Source: Pseudogulbenkiania sp. MAI-1
GTDB taxonomy: Bacteria > Pseudomonadota > Gammaproteobacteria > Burkholderiales > Chromobacteriaceae
Reading direction: 5' to 3'
DNA: 64,000 nt
NCBI RefSeq assembly: GCF_000527175.1
Contig: NZ_AZUR01000001.1
Coordinates: 841,011 to 905,010 of the forward strand
Part shown: positions 60,932-64,000 of the stretch, one piece after another
Position numbering within the stretch: the first letter of the stretch is position 1
Layout: the number at the start of each line of letters is the position of its first letter
The notes under the pieces: model-generated
Databases searched by the model: none
Told to the model about the DNA's origin: nothing
Seen by the model: the letters and a program-made list of their open reading frames with translations, nothing else
Position numbers and translations under genes: made by a program

Positions 60932-63103
60932 ATGGACGAACTGCTGACCGTGTTTGTGAGCGAGAGTCGCGAACAATTGGCCGCACTCGAAAGCGCGCTG
61001 CTCCAGCTCGAAACGGCCCCCAACGATGCCGATACGCTGAATGCGATTTTCCGCGCCGCCCACACCATCAAAGGCGGGGCCGGTGTCATCGAATGCGACT
61101 ACATCGTGGCGTTCACCCATGTGGTCGAAAACGTGCTCGATCAACTGCGTAATGGCGACATTCCGGCCGACGCGGACCTGGTCGCCATCCTGTTGGCGTG
61201 CAGCGACCACATCGGCCTGCTGCTGAGCGAGCTCGAACAGGGGCATCCCGCGCCGGCCGCCGGACTACAACTCGATGGCGACGCGCTGTTGGCCCGGCTG
61301 CAGCACACACCGGCGGAGCCGGGTCAGGTGGAAGCGCTCGCCCTGTCGGCGGGTGCCCCCCTGGAAAACCTCGGGAATGCTCACGCCGAGGACGACTGCT
61401 GGCACATCTCGCTGCGCTTCGCGCCCCATGTGCTGCGTAACGGCATGGACCCGTTGTCCTTTCTGCGCTATCTCACCACCCTCGGCCGCATCGTGCATCT
61501 GGAGACCCTGGCCGATGCGATGCCGCCGGCCGACGAGATGGACGCCGAGGCATGCTATCTCGGCTTCGAGATCCGCTTTGCCTCGCCGGCGGACAAGACC
61601 GCCATCGAGCGCGTATTCGATTTCGTCCGCGACGATTGCACGCTGAACATCCTGCCGCCAGACAGCCGGCTCGCTGACTACCTCGAGCTGATCCAGGCCT
61701 TGCCGGAGGGCCCGCTGCGCCTGGGTGAAATCCTGGTGCGGATCGGGGTACTCACGGAGAGCGAACTCGATGCCGGGCTGCAGACGCAGCGTGAGCTTGC
61801 CAGTCACGACGCAGCACCGGGAGCCGTCATGCCGCTGGGTGAGATCCTGGTGGAACAGCGCTCGGTGCCGCCGGAACTGGTCGAGGCGGCCGTGGCGCGG
61901 CAAGGCCAGCTCGGCGGCAAAAAAATCGCCGAGGCGCGCTCGATCCGCATCCAGGCCGACAAGCTCGACCGGCTGATCGACCTGGTCGGCGAGCTGGTCA
62001 TCGCCAGCTCCAGTGTCAGCCTGCTCGCCAGTCAGGCCGGCCGTGGCGAGCTGATGGAAGCGGCCTCGCTGTTGATGCGCCTGGTAGAAAGCACCCGCGA
62101 CTCGGCGCTGCAACTGCGCATGGTGCAAATTGGCGAGACCTTCAGTCGTTTCAACCGTATCGTGCGTGACGTCTCCAAAGAGCTTGGCAAGGAGATCGAA
62201 CTGGTCATCACCGGCGGTGAGACCGAACTGGACAAAAGCGTGGTGGAGAAGATCAGCGATCCGCTGATCCACCTGGTGCGCAATGCCATCGATCATGGCA
62301 TCGAATCTCCTGCTCAACGTCAAGCCAGCGGCAAACCGGCACGAGGCCGGCTGGAACTGAACGCCTTTCATGACTCGGGCGCGATTGTCATCGAAGTCCA
62401 TGATGACGGGGGAGGGCTCAACCGCGACAAGATCGTGGCCAAGGCGCTCGAACGCGAGCTGATTCAGCCGGGGCAGACGCTGAGCGAAGCGGAAATCGAC
62501 AACCTGATCTTCGAACCGGGGTTCTCCACCGCCGATCAGGTATCCAACCTGTCCGGCCGCGGCGTCGGAATGGACGTGGTCAAGCGCAATATCCAGGGCC
62601 TGCGGGGCCGCGTCGACGTCAGTTCGGTGCCGGGGGCCGGCACCCGCTTCTCCATCCGCTTACCGCTGACCCTGGCCATCATCGATGGCTTCCTGGTCGG
62701 CGCCGCCCACGCCAACTACGTGGTGCCGCTCGACATGGTGGTCGAGTGCCTGGAATTGCCCCGCCAAGCCAACGACTGCCATTACCTGAACCTGCGTGGC
62801 GAGGTGCTGCCCTTTATCCGCCTGCGGGAGCTGTTCGACCTGCCGGGCGCACGGCCGGTGCGTGAAAACGTGGTGGTGGTGAGAACCGGCGGGCAGAAGG
62901 CCGGCATCGTGGTCGACCAATTGCTCGGCGAATTCCAGACCGTGATCAAACCACTTGGCCAGCTCTTCCGCAGTTTGCGTGGCATCGGCGGTTCGACCAT
63001 TCTCGGCAGCGGCGAGGTGGCACTGATTCTCGATGTTTCAGCACTCGTCGCCGGCGCGATCCGACGCGAATCGCGCGAGGTGGGATCCATTCCGGCCGCC
63101 TGA
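60932..63103 (+). CDS. CheA-type histidine kinase
   Basis: A 723-aa kinase. The HPt domain carries the phospho-His in AAHTIKGGAGVIE (H44). A region of about 130-330 does not resemble the normal P2 domain; it includes two similar short segments, LRLGEILVRIGVLTESELD and MPLGEILVEQRSVPPELVE. The dimerisation and ATPase parts follow (HLVRNAIDHGIES, DDGGGLNRDKI, GRGVGMDVVK), then a CheW-like end. Activity looks intact. It should phosphorylate the CheY of this operon. Confidence 0.92.
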   Translation: MDELLTVFVSESREQLAALESALLQLETAPNDADTLNAIFRAAHTIKGGAGVIECDYIVAFTHVVENVLDQLRNGDIPADADLVAILLACSDHIGLLLSELEQGHPAPAAGLQLDGDALLARLQHTPAEPGQVEALALSAGAPLENLGNAHAEDDCWHISLRFAPHVLRNGMDPLSFLRYLTTLGRIVHLETLADAMPPADEMDAEACYLGFEIRFASPADKTAIERVFDFVRDDCTLNILPPDSRLADYLELIQALPEGPLRLGEILVRIGVLTESELDAGLQTQRELASHDAAPGAVMPLGEILVEQRSVPPELVEAAVARQGQLGGKKIAEARSIRIQADKLDRLIDLVGELVIASSSVSLLASQAGRGELMEAASLLMRLVESTRDSALQLRMVQIGETFSRFNRIVRDVSKELGKEIELVITGGETELDKSVVEKISDPLIHLVRNAIDHGIESPAQRQASGKPARGRLELNAFHDSGAIVIEVHDDGGGLNRDKIVAKALERELIQPGQTLSEAEIDNLIFEPGFSTADQVSNLSGRGVGMDVVKRNIQGLRGRVDVSSVPGAGTRFSIRLPLTLAIIDGFLVGAAHANYVVPLDMVVECLELPRQANDCHYLNLRGEVLPFIRLRELFDLPGARPVRENVVVVRTGGQKAGIVVDQLLGEFQTVIKPLGQLFRSLRGIGGSTILGSGEVALILDVSALVAGAIRRESREVGSIPAA

Positions 63104-63149
63104 GCCGACTACGTTAGCCTCGCTAATAAAGCAAGAAGGGAGTTTGTTT

Positions 63150-64000
63150 ATGTTCGCCAACATGAAAGTGGGCGCCAAACTCGGGTTTGGGTTCGGCATC
63201 GTCATCCTGGTGATGATCATCATCTCCGCCATCGGCATCGTGCGCCTCGGGCATCTCAACGACTCGGTCGACACCATGACCAACGACCGCTGGCCGAAGA
63301 CGGTGATGCTCAACGACATCATCGACAACGCCAACGAAATCGCCATCAGCCTGCGCAACATGATGCTGACGACGACCAAGGAAGACCGCCAGAAAAGCAA
63401 GGAGCGAGTGCTGGAATCGCGCAAGACGATCGGCACCATCATCGAGAAGCTGGAGCCCCGGATCACCTTGCCGCGCGGCAAGGAAATGCTGGCCCAGCTC
63501 AAGGAACTGCGCGACAGATACATCGCCGGTCAGGAAACCCTGATCCGCCTGGTCGAAGAGGAGCGCATGGATGAGGCGCGGCTGTACCTGCAGAACGAGC
63601 TGCGTCCGGTGCTGCGCGCCTATCAGGAGCATGTGAACAAATTCATCAAGTTCCAGGGCGAGCAGATGGACGCCGCGGCCAAGGAGGCTCAGGCCGCTTA
63701 CCTCGAGGCGCGCAATCTGATGCTGGCGCTGCTGGCGGCGTCCATCGTCATCGCCACCGCCGTCGGCTTCTGGATCACCCGCAACCTGCTGCGCCAGCTC
63801 GGGGGCGAGCCCGACTACGCCGCCGCCATTGCGCGCAAGGTGGCCGAGGGCGACCTGACGCAGCAAATCGAGCTGCGCGCCAACGACACGACCAGTCTGC
63901 TGGCGGCGATGCGCAACATGGTCGAGCGCCTGTCGCTCACCATCGGCCAGGTACGCTCGGCGGCGGACAACCTGGCCTCCGCCTCGGAACAGGTATCGGC
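63150..64000 (+). CDS. Methyl-accepting chemotaxis protein, truncated by the window end
   Basis: The frame opens at ATG 63150 after AAGAAGGGAG and stays open to the window edge (283 codons). It shows a first membrane helix (about 13-33), a 4-helix-bundle ligand domain with DRWPKTVMLNDIIDNANEIA, a second helix (about 190-210), and the start of a HAMP domain (RKVAEGDLTQQIEL). The signalling core lies beyond the window. It is probably the transducer that feeds the CheA upstream. Confidence 0.9.
   Translation, partial: MFANMKVGAKLGFGFGIVILVMIIISAIGIVRLGHLNDSVDTMTNDRWPKTVMLNDIIDNANEIAISLRNMMLTTTKEDRQKSKERVLESRKTIGTIIEKLEPRITLPRGKEMLAQLKELRDRYIAGQETLIRLVEEERMDEARLYLQNELRPVLRAYQEHVNKFIKFQGEQMDAAAKEAQAAYLEARNLMLALLAASIVIATAVGFWITRNLLRQLGGEPDYAAAIARKVAEGDLTQQIELRANDTTSLLAAMRNMVERLSLTIGQVRSAADNLASASEQVS

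Noticed and set aside
63123..63866. 247-codon minus-strand frame at the window end
   Set aside because: It is antisense to a methyl-accepting chemotaxis protein that has clear membrane helices and a HAMP start.

Overview
The window is GC-rich, densely coded bacterial DNA. Gene content and order fit a betaproteobacterium of the Neisseriales (Chromobacteriaceae type): gmhB beside a plsC-like acyltransferase, mpl, a queC-queD-queE operon, a glycine-riboswitch-controlled gcvHP unit, several c-di-GMP proteins and a chemotaxis operon. This placement is an inference from gene content, not from a marker gene. No tRNA, rRNA, CRISPR array or prophage was seen.

Layout. 1-8647: the end of glyS, then gmhB, a 1-acylglycerol-3-phosphate acyltransferase, a YgjP-like metallopeptidase, gloA, a MASE1-PAS-PAS-GGDEF cyclase, an ArsB/NhaD-type antiporter and mpl. 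8659-8781: a short palindromic repeat with 11-bp terminal inverted repeats, possibly a MITE. 8782-13395 (minus): a PAS protein with a dead GGDEF site but a retained c-di-GMP I-site, a membrane GGEEF cyclase without an I-site, a PilZ-like protein and serB. 13446-16151 (minus): a bufferin/gig-type RiPP operon with two tandem precursors, an MNIO (DUF692) enzyme, its DUF2063 partner and a DoxX protein. 16384-18744 (minus): queuosine precursor genes queC-queD-queE, with QueD built of three tandem modules. 18946-24000: a MocR regulator divergent from an EamA exporter, then nemA, a nitroreductase and a TetR (NemR-like) regulator with two matching operators.

24214-26654: an intact IS21-family element with a 5-bp target duplication, inserted into the remnant of an IS66 transposase. 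26786-29469: a secreted COG4315 protein, a YVTN beta-propeller, an ECF sigma factor and its anti-sigma factor. 29466-33361 (minus): gcvH-gcvP behind a tandem glycine riboswitch, followed by what look like the tail of a lost gcvT and the head of a lipA. 33420-40513: a LysR regulator divergent from a probable guanidino-compound operon: ureohydrolase, aldehyde dehydrogenase, a 57-aa membrane protein, an NCS1 permease and a GMC oxidoreductase.

40791-49853: a probable eight-gene minus-strand operon for uptake and breakdown of a phosphonate or phosphoester. It encodes a binding protein, an alkaline-phosphatase-superfamily enzyme, two permeases, an ATPase, a HAD phosphatase, a Na/Pi transporter and a TIM-barrel protein. 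It is divergent from a GntR/UTRA regulator and carries PhnF-like operators. 50039-54785: acetoacetyl-CoA synthetase, a frameshifted DsbA-family gene, an RBBP9-like hydrolase, then a decayed patch with an MFS tail, a prpB tail and an in-frame-deleted prpC, followed by a glycolipid-binding-domain protein. 55047-58484: pyruvate carboxylase. 58955-64000: a chemotaxis-type operon of CheY, a sensor-less MCP, a STAS protein, CheA and an MCP cut by the window end.

The most rewarding regions are the duplicated-precursor bufferin operon, the eight-gene phosphonate/phosphoester operon with its built-in phosphate transporter, the guanidino operon with its small membrane protein, and the paired c-di-GMP proteins at 8782-11845.
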